Assembly (NCBI GenBank): GCA_011372825.1 | Contig: DSAK01000119.1 | Span: 1 to 14,825, forward strand | Source of the DNA: Campylobacterota bacterium | GTDB lineage: Bacteria > Campylobacterota > Campylobacteria > Campylobacterales > Sulfurovaceae | Length of the DNA: 14,825 nt | Direction of reading: 5' to 3' | Shown: in pieces, positions 7,073 through 14,581 of the stretch | Position numbering within the stretch: the first letter of the stretch is position 1 | How the letters are laid out: each line of letters starts with the position of its first letter | The notes under the pieces: generated by a model | What the model was told of the DNA's origin: nothing | The model's input: the letters and a program-made list of their open reading frames with translations, nothing else | The model's database searches: none | Translations under genes and position numbers: made by a program

Positions 7073-8008
7073 TTAGTGTCTTTCAATTTTGAGTAGTCTA
7101 GGATTATCTTTATCAACGAATTGTACGCTGTGCCCTTTTTTATTGTCGGCATATCTCACATTGTTCTCTTTTGCGAAAATTATAGGATGCGTACTATGGG
7201 TTGTCACATTTGTACTTGTCTCAACTCCTATAGTTGGCTTAAATACTTGTTTGGCTACTCCGCCTTTTGTTTTTTGAGCTTCCTCTTCTGTGGCATCATC
7301 TTCATTGTCTGTATTGTTTTTCTTCTTTGCTACGCTAGGATCTGTTTGGCTAGGGTTAAGGCTGATTTCTCCCTTTAATCCATCTCCTAGTAGCATCCCA
7401 ACTTTCCTGATTTTTTCTTTTAACTCATTAATTGTTTTGCTTTTTGCTGAAATCTGTTTTTCATATCTTCTCTTCTCTTGCTCCATAGTACTGATGAGGT
7501 CAGAAATTGTTTTTGATTTATCTTCAAAAAGCTCGCCCACACCAGGCACCACTCTAGTGTATGTTTGTGGATGAGAGATTTGTATAATAGATGGGTAGTA
7601 ATTGTTTATCTTTGGATACTCTTTTTTTATTTTTTCGAGAATCGACTCTGCATGTTTTCTGGTTTTTTCTGTCATTGTAAAGCAGAGTATGTTTTCTTTT
7701 TGATTTTGTGCGTTTACTGTCTCCAGTAAAGAAGGGCTAAAATTCATAAAAAGTGCAAGACTCTCTAATTTAATTGCAGAAAAATAGTCTGTCTCTTGGT
7801 TATCTACTGTTTTTACCTCAATGCAATAGCCTTTGGGAATAGGTTTAAAGGCTTGTGATCTCTCGTGTTGCATCACTTTGATAGCCGATTTCATACCCAT
7901 ATCAAATGCCTCTTTTTGTACATCATCTCCGTATAAAAGTGAAAGATTAAACAAAAAAAAGGTCGCACTTACAGTTAGGACTTTTGATAGATACTTCTGT
8001 TTATTCAT
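7073..8008 (-). CDS. Exported protein with coiled coil and disordered linker
   Basis: The protein has 311 residues. Its ATG is 4 bases after the stop of the upstream gene, and its AAGGA site lies inside that gene's end. A signal peptide (core about 9-25, ending near LLYG-27) is followed by a compact domain (about 55-145) with cysteines C62 and C109 that could form a disulfide. Next come a coiled coil (about 161-205) and an acidic, Asn/Thr-rich linker (about 217-250). A polar, beta-prone tail with several histidines ends the protein. It is probably periplasmic or part of a larger envelope complex. It and the GxxxG protein at 5511-6230 flank the four-helix membrane protein, and both have a signal peptide, a coiled coil and a cysteine pair. 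I see no convincing alignment between them. Family unknown. Confidence 0.85.
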   Translation of the reverse strand: MNKQKYLSKVLTVSATFFLFNLSLLYGDDVQKEAFDMGMKSAIKVMQHERSQAFKPIPKGYCIEVKTVDNQETDYFSAIKLESLALFMNFSPSLLETVNAQNQKENILCFTMTEKTRKHAESILEKIKKEYPKINNYYPSIIQISHPQTYTRVVPGVGELFEDKSKTISDLISTMEQEKRRYEKQISAKSKTINELKEKIRKVGMLLGDGLKGEISLNPSQTDPSVAKKKNNTDNEDDATEEEAQKTKGGVAKQVFKPTIGVETSTNVTTHSTHPIIFAKENNVRYADNKKGHSVQFVDKDNPRLLKIERH

Positions 8009-8012
8009 TGTT

Positions 8013-8396
8013 TTATTCCTTTTTTTGGTTGGTTTTATTGGGTTGCGTTTGGGTTCTTGTTAACTCCAGCTCTTTTATGCTTTCTGTTATATACACGATG
8101 CCTTTTTGGTACAACAAGATTTTTCTCTCTAATGCTTGTATGTGAGCGGTTTCCCTCATTATTTCGTGCTCCAGCAGCAAGATCTCTTTTTCAAGTGGTA
8201 GAATTTCTTTTTCGTATCTTTTTGCTACCCTATCTTCTAGCGTTTTATAACTGTCAAGTATGGTGGATGCAGAGCTTTCTATGCCAGGCAAGATTAAAGT
8301 ACATCCAGGACATGATCCGCAATCTAATGCGTGAGAGAAGGATAATCCCAAGAGCGCAAGCGCAACATGAATGCACTTTTTAGGTATTAAATTCAC
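8013..8396 (-). CDS. Small exported coiled-coil protein with CxxCxxC cluster
   Basis: The product has 127 residues. It has a GTG start with a GAGGGG site upstream, and it overlaps the end of the HTH gene by 17 bases. The signal peptide (core about 9-20) probably ends at SHA-23. The mature protein therefore begins with LDCGSCPGC, placing C26, C29 and C32 at its very N-terminus. From about 42 to 115 the chain is a leucine-, isoleucine- and glutamate-rich helix with heptad spacing. The cysteine cluster could crosslink subunits, bind a metal or be a thiol-exchange site. The lack of a thioredoxin-like domain makes the last unlikely. It resembles the protein at 2045-2404 in plan only. I do not recognise the family. 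Confidence 0.8.
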   Translation of the reverse strand: MNLIPKKCIHVALALLGLSFSHALDCGSCPGCTLILPGIESSASTILDSYKTLEDRVAKRYEKEILPLEKEILLLEHEIMRETAHIQALERKILLYQKGIVYITESIKELELTRTQTQPNKTNQKKE

Positions 8397-9129
8397 TATA
8401 TTTCCCCTCTCTAATTTCTTGAAGATATAAAATCATCGCTTTTTTAACAAAGGTAGCCTCAGCGTATCCGCTAAAATATAACGAAGAGATAGCAAATCTT
8501 ACCATTGCCTCTTTTCTAGCAGTTAATTTTTCCCCTAAAATATCTTCTGCTCTACTAATAACATACCTTGCAATAAGTCTATCTATATCTTTCATATTTG
8601 CAAACAGATTAGGGTTGTCTTTCTTTTTTTTAAAATGATATACTTTTCCCTCTAAGAGTTCGTATATCTTGTAGTAGATTGTAGAAATATCTTCTCTAAT
8701 TTCCCTTAGGGAAGGTCGGATTTCTTTCATCCTTCTTTTAATGAAATCAGCCTTAATAAAATAGCGTCTTTTGTGTTTTTTGGAAAAATCTGAGTAATAT
8801 TCATAAATGACCAGATTATCTATTAGCTCCTGGTCTCTACCGTCGGTTATTCTATTATATATGGTTTGGAGCGATACACCCAATAATTTCGCAGCATCCT
8901 TTAATTTGACAACTTCAACCTTCAACACCTCATGGCGAAACGCAGAAAAATCAAACATGGTGGCTTCCTCATCTGCATCTACCTCTTCCATGTTGTCCAG
9001 AAAGCCTGAAACACTGCTGTCGATTTTATTGATTGCATCTCGATCCTCAAACTCTATATTTTCCTCTTTGTTGTCTTCATCAACAGACGAGAGGCGAGCA
9101 GTGCGATAGGCATCAATTGAAATAGGCAT
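8380..9129 (-). CDS. Helix-turn-helix DNA-binding protein
   Basis: I place the start at the ATG at 9129 (249 residues), which has a GGGGAG site upstream, rather than at the TTG one codon earlier. An acidic N-terminus (about 15-60) precedes a MerR/excisionase-type helix-turn-helix at about 74-97 (KLKDAAKLLGVSLQTIYNRI). A wing-like segment with KKHKRRYFIK follows (about 117-127). The rest is helical, with no enzyme motif. The HTH resembles the HTH_17 family, whose members act as excisionases, regulators or DNA-organising factors. The gene overlaps both neighbours by 17 bases, so its translation is tied to the lipoprotein and the CxxCxxC protein. It may regulate the operon or bind DNA during transfer. 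The target is unknown. Confidence 0.8.
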   Translation of the reverse strand: MPISIDAYRTARLSSVDEDNKEENIEFEDRDAINKIDSSVSGFLDNMEEVDADEEATMFDFSAFRHEVLKVEVVKLKDAAKLLGVSLQTIYNRITDGRDQELIDNLVIYEYYSDFSKKHKRRYFIKADFIKRRMKEIRPSLREIREDISTIYYKIYELLEGKVYHFKKKKDNPNLFANMKDIDRLIARYVISRAEDILGEKLTARKEAMVRFAISSLYFSGYAEATFVKKAMILYLQEIREGKYSEFNT

Positions 9130-9526
9130 CAATCACACTCCCCATTGTTTTGTGTCTTATTGCTGATTTCGCCCTTTCCCTATCTTCTTCTCTTGCTTTG
9201 GCGATCTTTATTTGTTCGTATATCTGAGCTTCTTTTTTCGCAGCTACGCTATCCATATTCGATAGTTTTTTCTTGAAGCTGTCAATTTCTGAAAAGGTTC
9301 TTTTAATTTTTGCATCAAAACGCCTTTCTTGTGCTGCTATAGAATCTGAATCCCCCTTGAAATCGGATGGCAGTTTGGGGATATTGCGATATTTTGTTTC
9401 AAGTTCTTCGATCGTATAGTTTTTTTGATGTGTAGCATTTAATGATTCTGGGGCATTTTTCCCTGCACAGCCCAACAGGGAAAAGCATGCCGCCCCAACA
9501 AGCAAAGAGGATTTTAAATAAAACAT
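9113..9526 (-). CDS. Small lipoprotein with coiled-coil region
   Basis: The open frame extends upstream to 9628, but I choose the ATG at 9526 (137 residues). It is preceded by AAGAGG, it puts a proper signal peptide at the N-terminus (MFYLKSSLLVGAACFSLLGC), and it avoids a 71-base overlap with the upstream gene. The lipobox LLGC places the lipidated cysteine at 20. Ala at +2 does not signal inner-membrane retention, so an outer-membrane anchor is likely. The mature part is short, charged and mostly helical (about 36-128). VirB7-type lipoproteins occur in type IV secretion clusters but are often much smaller. That role is only a possibility from context. The end overlaps the HTH gene by 17 bases. 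Confidence 0.85.
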   Translation of the reverse strand: MFYLKSSLLVGAACFSLLGCAGKNAPESLNATHQKNYTIEELETKYRNIPKLPSDFKGDSDSIAAQERRFDAKIKRTFSEIDSFKKKLSNMDSVAAKKEAQIYEQIKIAKAREEDRERAKSAIRHKTMGSVIDAYFN

Positions 9527-9530
9527 TTTT

Positions 9531-9536
9531 CCTCTT
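9531..9536 (-). promoter_or_regulatory. Ribosome binding site that fixes the lipoprotein start
   Basis: The minus strand reads AAGAGG, followed by four A residues and the ATG at 9526. Together with the signal peptide and lipobox that begin there, it supports this internal start over the longer reading. Confidence 0.65.
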
Positions 9537-9556
9537 GTGCTGTTGTCCAAATGGGC

Positions 9557-9562
9557 ATTATA
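9557..9562 (-). promoter_or_regulatory. Candidate promoter, consensus TATAAT -10 box
   Basis: The minus strand carries a perfect TATAAT overlapping the TAA stop of the 420-residue gene. No good -35 box lies 17 bases upstream. Transcription would start near 9550, about 24 bases before the lipoprotein ATG at 9526. Transcripts from it could serve only the internal start. Confidence 0.35.
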
Positions 9563-10820
9563 GTGCAAATCCTGACACATTACTTTGTCCAGGGGCTTTG
9601 AAGTCGTTTTTTTGTTTTTTAATACCATTTATTACCTTTTTCTGGTGCATTTGACCATTGGTTAGCTCTAGTTGTGCTTTAATGGCTCTGACTGCATCAG
9701 GAAGTGTCTCTCTTCCCTCATATCTCCGAATAGAGTACTCCTCTTTGACTTCTATCCCAAATTTTTCGGCATGCTTGAGCAGCGCTGAGGAGTCAAGACG
9801 AGGGACTAAATACTCTATCTTTTCAGTATGAGAAAATTTTAGCGAAAAAACCTCTTTAAAATACCCGTATTTTTTATTTTCATTTAAAAGGGTTTCTTTT
9901 TCAACACTTTCTAGACTCCTAGCAACAAAGTTATTGATTTTTTTTAATTGTGTAAATGCTCTTTCTTTTTCAGAATAAGTCTCAATTTTTTCTGCTTCTT
10001 CCACAAAACGTATCGTATCTGACAACAGATTTAATAACTCACTCTTTTCTTTTTCCTCTTCAATTGTCGCCTCGATAATATCATGAGTAAGCGTAGTGGC
10101 ACTAGGGTGACCTCTCAGTATCAAACTTTTGACGGGAGTGTATCCAGCATGCTCATAGTAAGGGGTAAATATATTTAACCCCATTACCTCATCAGATAAA
10201 TATTTAATGTCTTCTATCTCAAATTGTTCCAAATGTTTTTTTGAGAATTTGCTTCCTGTTGCCTCCTCGTAGATGCTACTAAGGCTTGGATTTCCCTTAA
10301 CTGCTTGATATACTCGATCAATAAACTCTTTGCTCGACACGGCAGTATAGGCAATGATATGATTTTCTATCATTTTGTGCACAATCTCCTTCTCTTTTGG
10401 ATCAGGATTTTCTGCTTCAAGAATTTCACGACTTCTTTTTGCTAGATCTTTGTAATAATTTACATCTTGATCTGGCGCAAGTGTTTCATCTTGTGCCAAA
10501 TCCCTCTTGTTCATAAAGCGCTTATGTGTAAACAGCTGCACCACTTCATACGCTTTGCTCGTATTAATGATATGAAATTTTCCGTCTGTTTTAACGGGAA
10601 TAAATGGTTCTAATTCAATGCCCTCTAACGCATCTATCGGGAAGGTTGATAACTTCCCCTCTTCTATGTAGCTATTTATCAACATGAGCGTTAACTCGTC
10701 TAAACCCGCCTTTAGGCCCCCTTCTTTTTCCGCTTCTTTGCTGCCATTTTTAATTTTCTCTATGGCATCTGTAGTAATCTTTTGAACATATCTATATGTT
10801 GCATATTGAAGATAGCGCAT
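9558..10820 (-). CDS. Hypothetical soluble protein, 420 residues
   Basis: The ATG is preceded by an AAGGAT site, 15 bases after the stop of the 1243-residue gene. The protein is mostly helical and charged, with no signal peptide, membrane segment or cysteine cluster. A helical N-terminal part (about 1-50) is followed by a short beta-like stretch with FIPVKTDGKFHIINTSKAY (about 73-91). A long helical middle contains a likely coiled coil (about 250-315). The C-terminus is basic and ends in a flexible, polar tail. I see no nucleotide-binding, nuclease or relaxase motif. Its tight spacing with the giant gene suggests the two act together in the cytoplasm, possibly as partner, chaperone or substrate, but this is inference. 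Confidence 0.85.
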   Translation of the reverse strand: MRYLQYATYRYVQKITTDAIEKIKNGSKEAEKEGGLKAGLDELTLMLINSYIEEGKLSTFPIDALEGIELEPFIPVKTDGKFHIINTSKAYEVVQLFTHKRFMNKRDLAQDETLAPDQDVNYYKDLAKRSREILEAENPDPKEKEIVHKMIENHIIAYTAVSSKEFIDRVYQAVKGNPSLSSIYEEATGSKFSKKHLEQFEIEDIKYLSDEVMGLNIFTPYYEHAGYTPVKSLILRGHPSATTLTHDIIEATIEEEKEKSELLNLLSDTIRFVEEAEKIETYSEKERAFTQLKKINNFVARSLESVEKETLLNENKKYGYFKEVFSLKFSHTEKIEYLVPRLDSSALLKHAEKFGIEVKEEYSIRRYEGRETLPDAVRAIKAQLELTNGQMHQKKVINGIKKQKNDFKAPGQSNVSGFAL

Positions 10821-10835
10821 GCTTAAGATCCTTTT

Positions 10836-13800
10836 TTATAGCCTTCTTTTTCTGCTTTTAGGTTTCATTACAGATTTACCACCTCTTGTCTCCCCTGTTT
10901 TGTGTCTGGTCATTCTCGCCTTAGTTGCGTCGTTGTTTGCATTGGTGACACTATCGTGGTGTGTGGCGATATATTTTTGCATGTCCACAGAAAGGTTATT
11001 ACACATACCTTTACTATTCATTTGTTGATAGAGCTTTTCTGCTTCTGCGTGATTGTCTACTTTTTGATAATGGTTGATTTTCTTATGGAGGTATCCTTGT
11101 AAATTTTTGCCCCCTGAGATATACACCATATTGTTGTAGGTTTCGCCTTTTGAGAGATAGAGGCTATTGCTAGTTTCGATTTTTTGCATAAGTTTATCGT
11201 TGTAATGCCCCACTTTCCGCAAATAGTTGCTCATCAGGTTCGCAGCCTCAGTTCCTCTTCCCCACCGCTCTCTGTATGGGTTGCCCAGTTTATCAGTCTT
11301 TATGGTTTTAAGAAGGGTCGTTGTACTATAGAGCCCCTGAAGTTCAATGCGGATTCCATTTAATTTCTGTTTTGAGATATTGGGGAAGTGTTTCGCATCA
11401 GAGAGCACTGTCATCACCTCTACAATCATCTGTTCACTCAGCCCATGTTTTTTGATCTTGTTTTGCAAGTCAACGGGGATTGTTACCCCGTAATTATCCC
11501 TAAGCTCTCCTCTTATAACATTGGTCAATACAGCATTTGAAGAGAGTACATCTCGCTGCAGAATAGGGATTACCCTGTTGAGTCTTGCTATTTCGCTTTC
11601 TATCTGCTTTGTTTTCTTGCCCTCAACTTCTTGTTTAAACTGATAATCATAGAGTGCTTCTCTATAATCTGATAATAACTCCATCATATCAAGCTTTTCT
11701 ACAGTTGACATGTTTTTTAGATTGATAGCAGATCTATCTTTGAGTCTTTTGTAAAAATCTTCTTTATTCCTCTTCCCAAGAAGTTCAATTTCTGCTTCTG
11801 AGATTTTAATCAATGCCTCTAAGCTTTTTTCATTATCTTCAAGTTTTTCAAGCTCTTTATTGAGCTTAAGTATCTCTTCTGCTTTTTGCTCTGGTGCAAG
11901 TGACATAAACGCTTGTGGATCATTAGTTTTTGCTAAGACTTCTTCAATTGATCGTTTTGTATTTTCAAGCTGTTTTTTAAGTTTAAAAAAGTTTGCTTTT
12001 TCGTGATTTATTTTTTTATCTAGGTTATTAAACGATTGCTTGACACTTTCTAAAAAAAGCATCTCTCGCATCCTAACTGTTTGGTTGCCTGAAAATTCTC
12101 CTAAATTAGTGAGCCGTAATTCCGCTGGAAGCACATTGGTCGCCTCAGCTATATCGTATGCCGTTGCCTCCACTTCTGCATCTCTGATCACTTGATTTTC
12201 ATGACCAGACTTTACAAATGTTCCCGCTTCGCCTATGTCATCCGCCTCTAAGTTAAGCGTCCTTGAAACTCCTTGTAGCCTATCTTCACTTGTTGCTATA
12301 TACGTAGTTTCTTCCGCAGCATATCGGCTAATTCGATACTTTGCTCTTTGCATAAGATCATATTGCACGTCATTGACAAGTGACTTTAGCACAAAAAAGA
12401 CTGCAAAGGGGTTGAGCCCCGTCATGGCATTTAGTCGCTCGAGCATCTGGCTTGACTCTTTAGAGTCCTGCTTGAGTTCGTTTTCAAGCTTATCAAAGCA
12501 TGCTCTGGATAAAGAAGGGGTTGTCTCTACTGTTGTTGTGGGATTAATGGCATTTTCCATACACACCGTGAATCGAAAAATCGCTTCATTGTTTTGCGCA
12601 AAAAAGGCAAGCAGATTATTGAGGCTACGGTCTCTTTTTTGAGAAATATGCCGTGCCTCATTGATATAGATGCGCTCTAGGGCATCATTTTTAATCTGCT
12701 CATTGGTGTATGTTGGGAAAATATTTTTTTCGTTGGCGCTAATTGATTTCTTTGAAAAATCTTTAGATAGCTGAAGCATTTCTAATTTATCTTGTTCGCT
12801 AAGAGCCGAATTGTGAGTAAAGAGTTCAGAGTCCATCAAAGCCTCTGCCCCTTTTGTGTCAATTTCGGAAGATGCTGCTCTTTGGAGAAAAAGGTATGCG
12901 TTAAAGAGGTCGTTCACCTTATCTGATTTTGGCTTAAGCTTCGCAACCTCTTGATCGGTTGCGGTTGAAAGAAGACTCTCTTCGGCTTCATCGTCATAGA
13001 TACCCTCATATAATTCTGGGTTGATAGACTTCAAAGAGGCCAAATATATACTATCTCTTAAGGCGAGTATAGCATCTTCGTTTCTTTTGTCTAGTGGCCC
13101 AAATTGAAATGGATTGAAGGCATTTTGAGTATTGATCTTATCGTATTTCGCATCATAGATAGGACGAAGTACATTTTGATGCTTGGCAATGATTGCATCA
13201 AGGTTATTTCTGACGTTTTTTATAACCAGTGTTCTTTCTGTTGGATCGGCTGGAAGAAAATCGTTTTCACCGCTTGTGAGTGTCGATGCGATTGCTGCAT
13301 TGATGGCATCCTCTATGTTCTTTTTCTCCTCATGCTCTAATTCGTCTCTTAGCTCTCTATCGGAAAGAAATGCCAATATGCCCATAACACTCTCATCTGT
13401 TTTTTTAAAAAACTCCTCTACTCCAACATTTGCCCCGCCCATCAGCTTATTGTGGCTCTCTACAAAATCCTTTTTTACCTTTTTGTACTGCTCATAATTC
13501 TCTTTCACCTCTTCCCATGGTCTATAAAGTATATCTATCTTGTCGTCATGATCATTGAGTATATTGCGCAACTGAAAAAGTCTATCATCTGGGGTGTGCC
13601 CTTTTTTTATCTGCTCATCTATCTTGGCCCCAATTAGATCGTCTAGTGTGGGCACTCCTCCCCCGCTAACCGTATAGCTGTGGGCATTTTCAAGTGCAAC
13701 TCCTACTAAGTTAATCACGTGAGGGAGATTAATCCCATCCTCTTGTTCCTCTTCTAGCCCCGAAATACCCAGTACTTCTCTTTGCCTATTTTTAAAAATC

Positions 13801-14567
13801 TCTGTGATATTCTCATCAATCTTTCCTAGACGTTTTTTTTGCCAATACTTATGCTGTGTCTCTAACATGGTCATCTCATCAATGAGTTTTAGCATCACCT
13901 TGTAGCCTGGGTTGTTTCGTTGTCCGACTTTATTGAGTCTACTATATACCTCTTTGATAACCTTTTGCGGATCTTCACTTGCCCACTTGCTACTTTCAGA
14001 GAAAAAATCCTTCATGGTTACTGTAAGGTTTCTGTCTGATTCGATTTTCATAATCAGCATCTTTAACATATTGAGCTTCGCTGCACCTATGTTTCGTAGA
14101 AAATATTGCTCATTGTCATCAAGAACAGCCTGGTTGGTAATTTGCCCCTCTTTATAGAGAAAGCTGGTGCTATCCTCCCCTGTCTCTGCGAAGAAAAACT
14201 CAGGATTGGCAATACCTTCACTAAAAAGGCTTTGCAGATTATGCAACTTGCCTCCGCTTCTCATGTCTTTTTGTTGGGCTCTTCTTCTTGTAGCGGCTAG
14301 TGATTGCTGAGTAAGACCAAAACGTCTCTGAGACACATCAAACTCAAGGTGGTCATGTGCTGAGCCTGTTGTGATGGATTGTATCGAAGATGCCCCGAGT
14401 GCCACGCCTGCGGGAGGAAGAGAAGAGTGGAGCTTTGCCCCCTCCGTAGTTACCTCACTCATTTTGATCTCTTGGGTGGGATCTTGATTGGCGGTGGTGT
14501 GATTGTTAAGCCATGTTTCCTCACCTTTCTTGCTTCTGTTGTAATGCCCGACATCTTGAGTGCTCAT
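10836..14567 (-). CDS. Giant soluble coiled-coil protein with basic tail
   Basis: The protein has 1243 residues. The start ATG has a near-ideal AAGGAGG 8 bases upstream, 14 bases after the preceding stop. The first 100 residues are polar and probably disordered. Most of the remainder is helical, with clear coiled coils at about 830-935 and 970-1002. I see no signal peptide, membrane helix, Walker motif or relaxase or nuclease signature. The last 30 residues are strongly basic and end in KPKSRKRRL. It takes up a quarter of the window, so it must be important to the system. Its size and basic C-terminus recall substrates of type IV secretion systems, which often carry positively charged C-terminal signals. 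A DNA-binding tail or a structural cytoplasmic role would fit equally well. I recognise no family. Confidence 0.85.
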   Translation of the reverse strand: MSTQDVGHYNRSKKGEETWLNNHTTANQDPTQEIKMSEVTTEGAKLHSSLPPAGVALGASSIQSITTGSAHDHLEFDVSQRRFGLTQQSLAATRRRAQQKDMRSGGKLHNLQSLFSEGIANPEFFFAETGEDSTSFLYKEGQITNQAVLDDNEQYFLRNIGAAKLNMLKMLIMKIESDRNLTVTMKDFFSESSKWASEDPQKVIKEVYSRLNKVGQRNNPGYKVMLKLIDEMTMLETQHKYWQKKRLGKIDENITEIFKNRQREVLGISGLEEEQEDGINLPHVINLVGVALENAHSYTVSGGGVPTLDDLIGAKIDEQIKKGHTPDDRLFQLRNILNDHDDKIDILYRPWEEVKENYEQYKKVKKDFVESHNKLMGGANVGVEEFFKKTDESVMGILAFLSDRELRDELEHEEKKNIEDAINAAIASTLTSGENDFLPADPTERTLVIKNVRNNLDAIIAKHQNVLRPIYDAKYDKINTQNAFNPFQFGPLDKRNEDAILALRDSIYLASLKSINPELYEGIYDDEAEESLLSTATDQEVAKLKPKSDKVNDLFNAYLFLQRAASSEIDTKGAEALMDSELFTHNSALSEQDKLEMLQLSKDFSKKSISANEKNIFPTYTNEQIKNDALERIYINEARHISQKRDRSLNNLLAFFAQNNEAIFRFTVCMENAINPTTTVETTPSLSRACFDKLENELKQDSKESSQMLERLNAMTGLNPFAVFFVLKSLVNDVQYDLMQRAKYRISRYAAEETTYIATSEDRLQGVSRTLNLEADDIGEAGTFVKSGHENQVIRDAEVEATAYDIAEATNVLPAELRLTNLGEFSGNQTVRMREMLFLESVKQSFNNLDKKINHEKANFFKLKKQLENTKRSIEEVLAKTNDPQAFMSLAPEQKAEEILKLNKELEKLEDNEKSLEALIKISEAEIELLGKRNKEDFYKRLKDRSAINLKNMSTVEKLDMMELLSDYREALYDYQFKQEVEGKKTKQIESEIARLNRVIPILQRDVLSSNAVLTNVIRGELRDNYGVTIPVDLQNKIKKHGLSEQMIVEVMTVLSDAKHFPNISKQKLNGIRIELQGLYSTTTLLKTIKTDKLGNPYRERWGRGTEAANLMSNYLRKVGHYNDKLMQKIETSNSLYLSKGETYNNMVYISGGKNLQGYLHKKINHYQKVDNHAEAEKLYQQMNSKGMCNNLSVDMQKYIATHHDSVTNANNDATKARMTRHKTGETRGGKSVMKPKSRKRRL

Positions 14568-14581
14568 CTTCTGCCTCCTTG

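Noticed and set aside
8623..8631. A-run of eight in the HTH gene, and a similar one near 13833-13840, as phase-variation sites
   Set aside because: Runs of eight A are expected in lysine-rich AT-rich genes. Known phase variation in the suspected host group relies mainly on longer G/C tracts.
9527..9628. Longer reading of the lipoprotein gene starting at 9628
   Set aside because: It would overlap the upstream gene by 71 bases and bury the signal peptide and lipobox 34 residues inside. The ATG at 9526 has a good ribosome binding site.
12235..12642. Plus-strand open frame of 135 codons inside the 1243-residue gene
   Set aside because: It has no ribosome binding site, its composition is unlike that of the real genes, and it lies entirely opposite a well-supported coding sequence.
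10836..14567. Possible CagA relationship of the giant protein
   Set aside because: Only size and a basic C-terminus are shared. No EPIYA motif or other CagA feature is visible.
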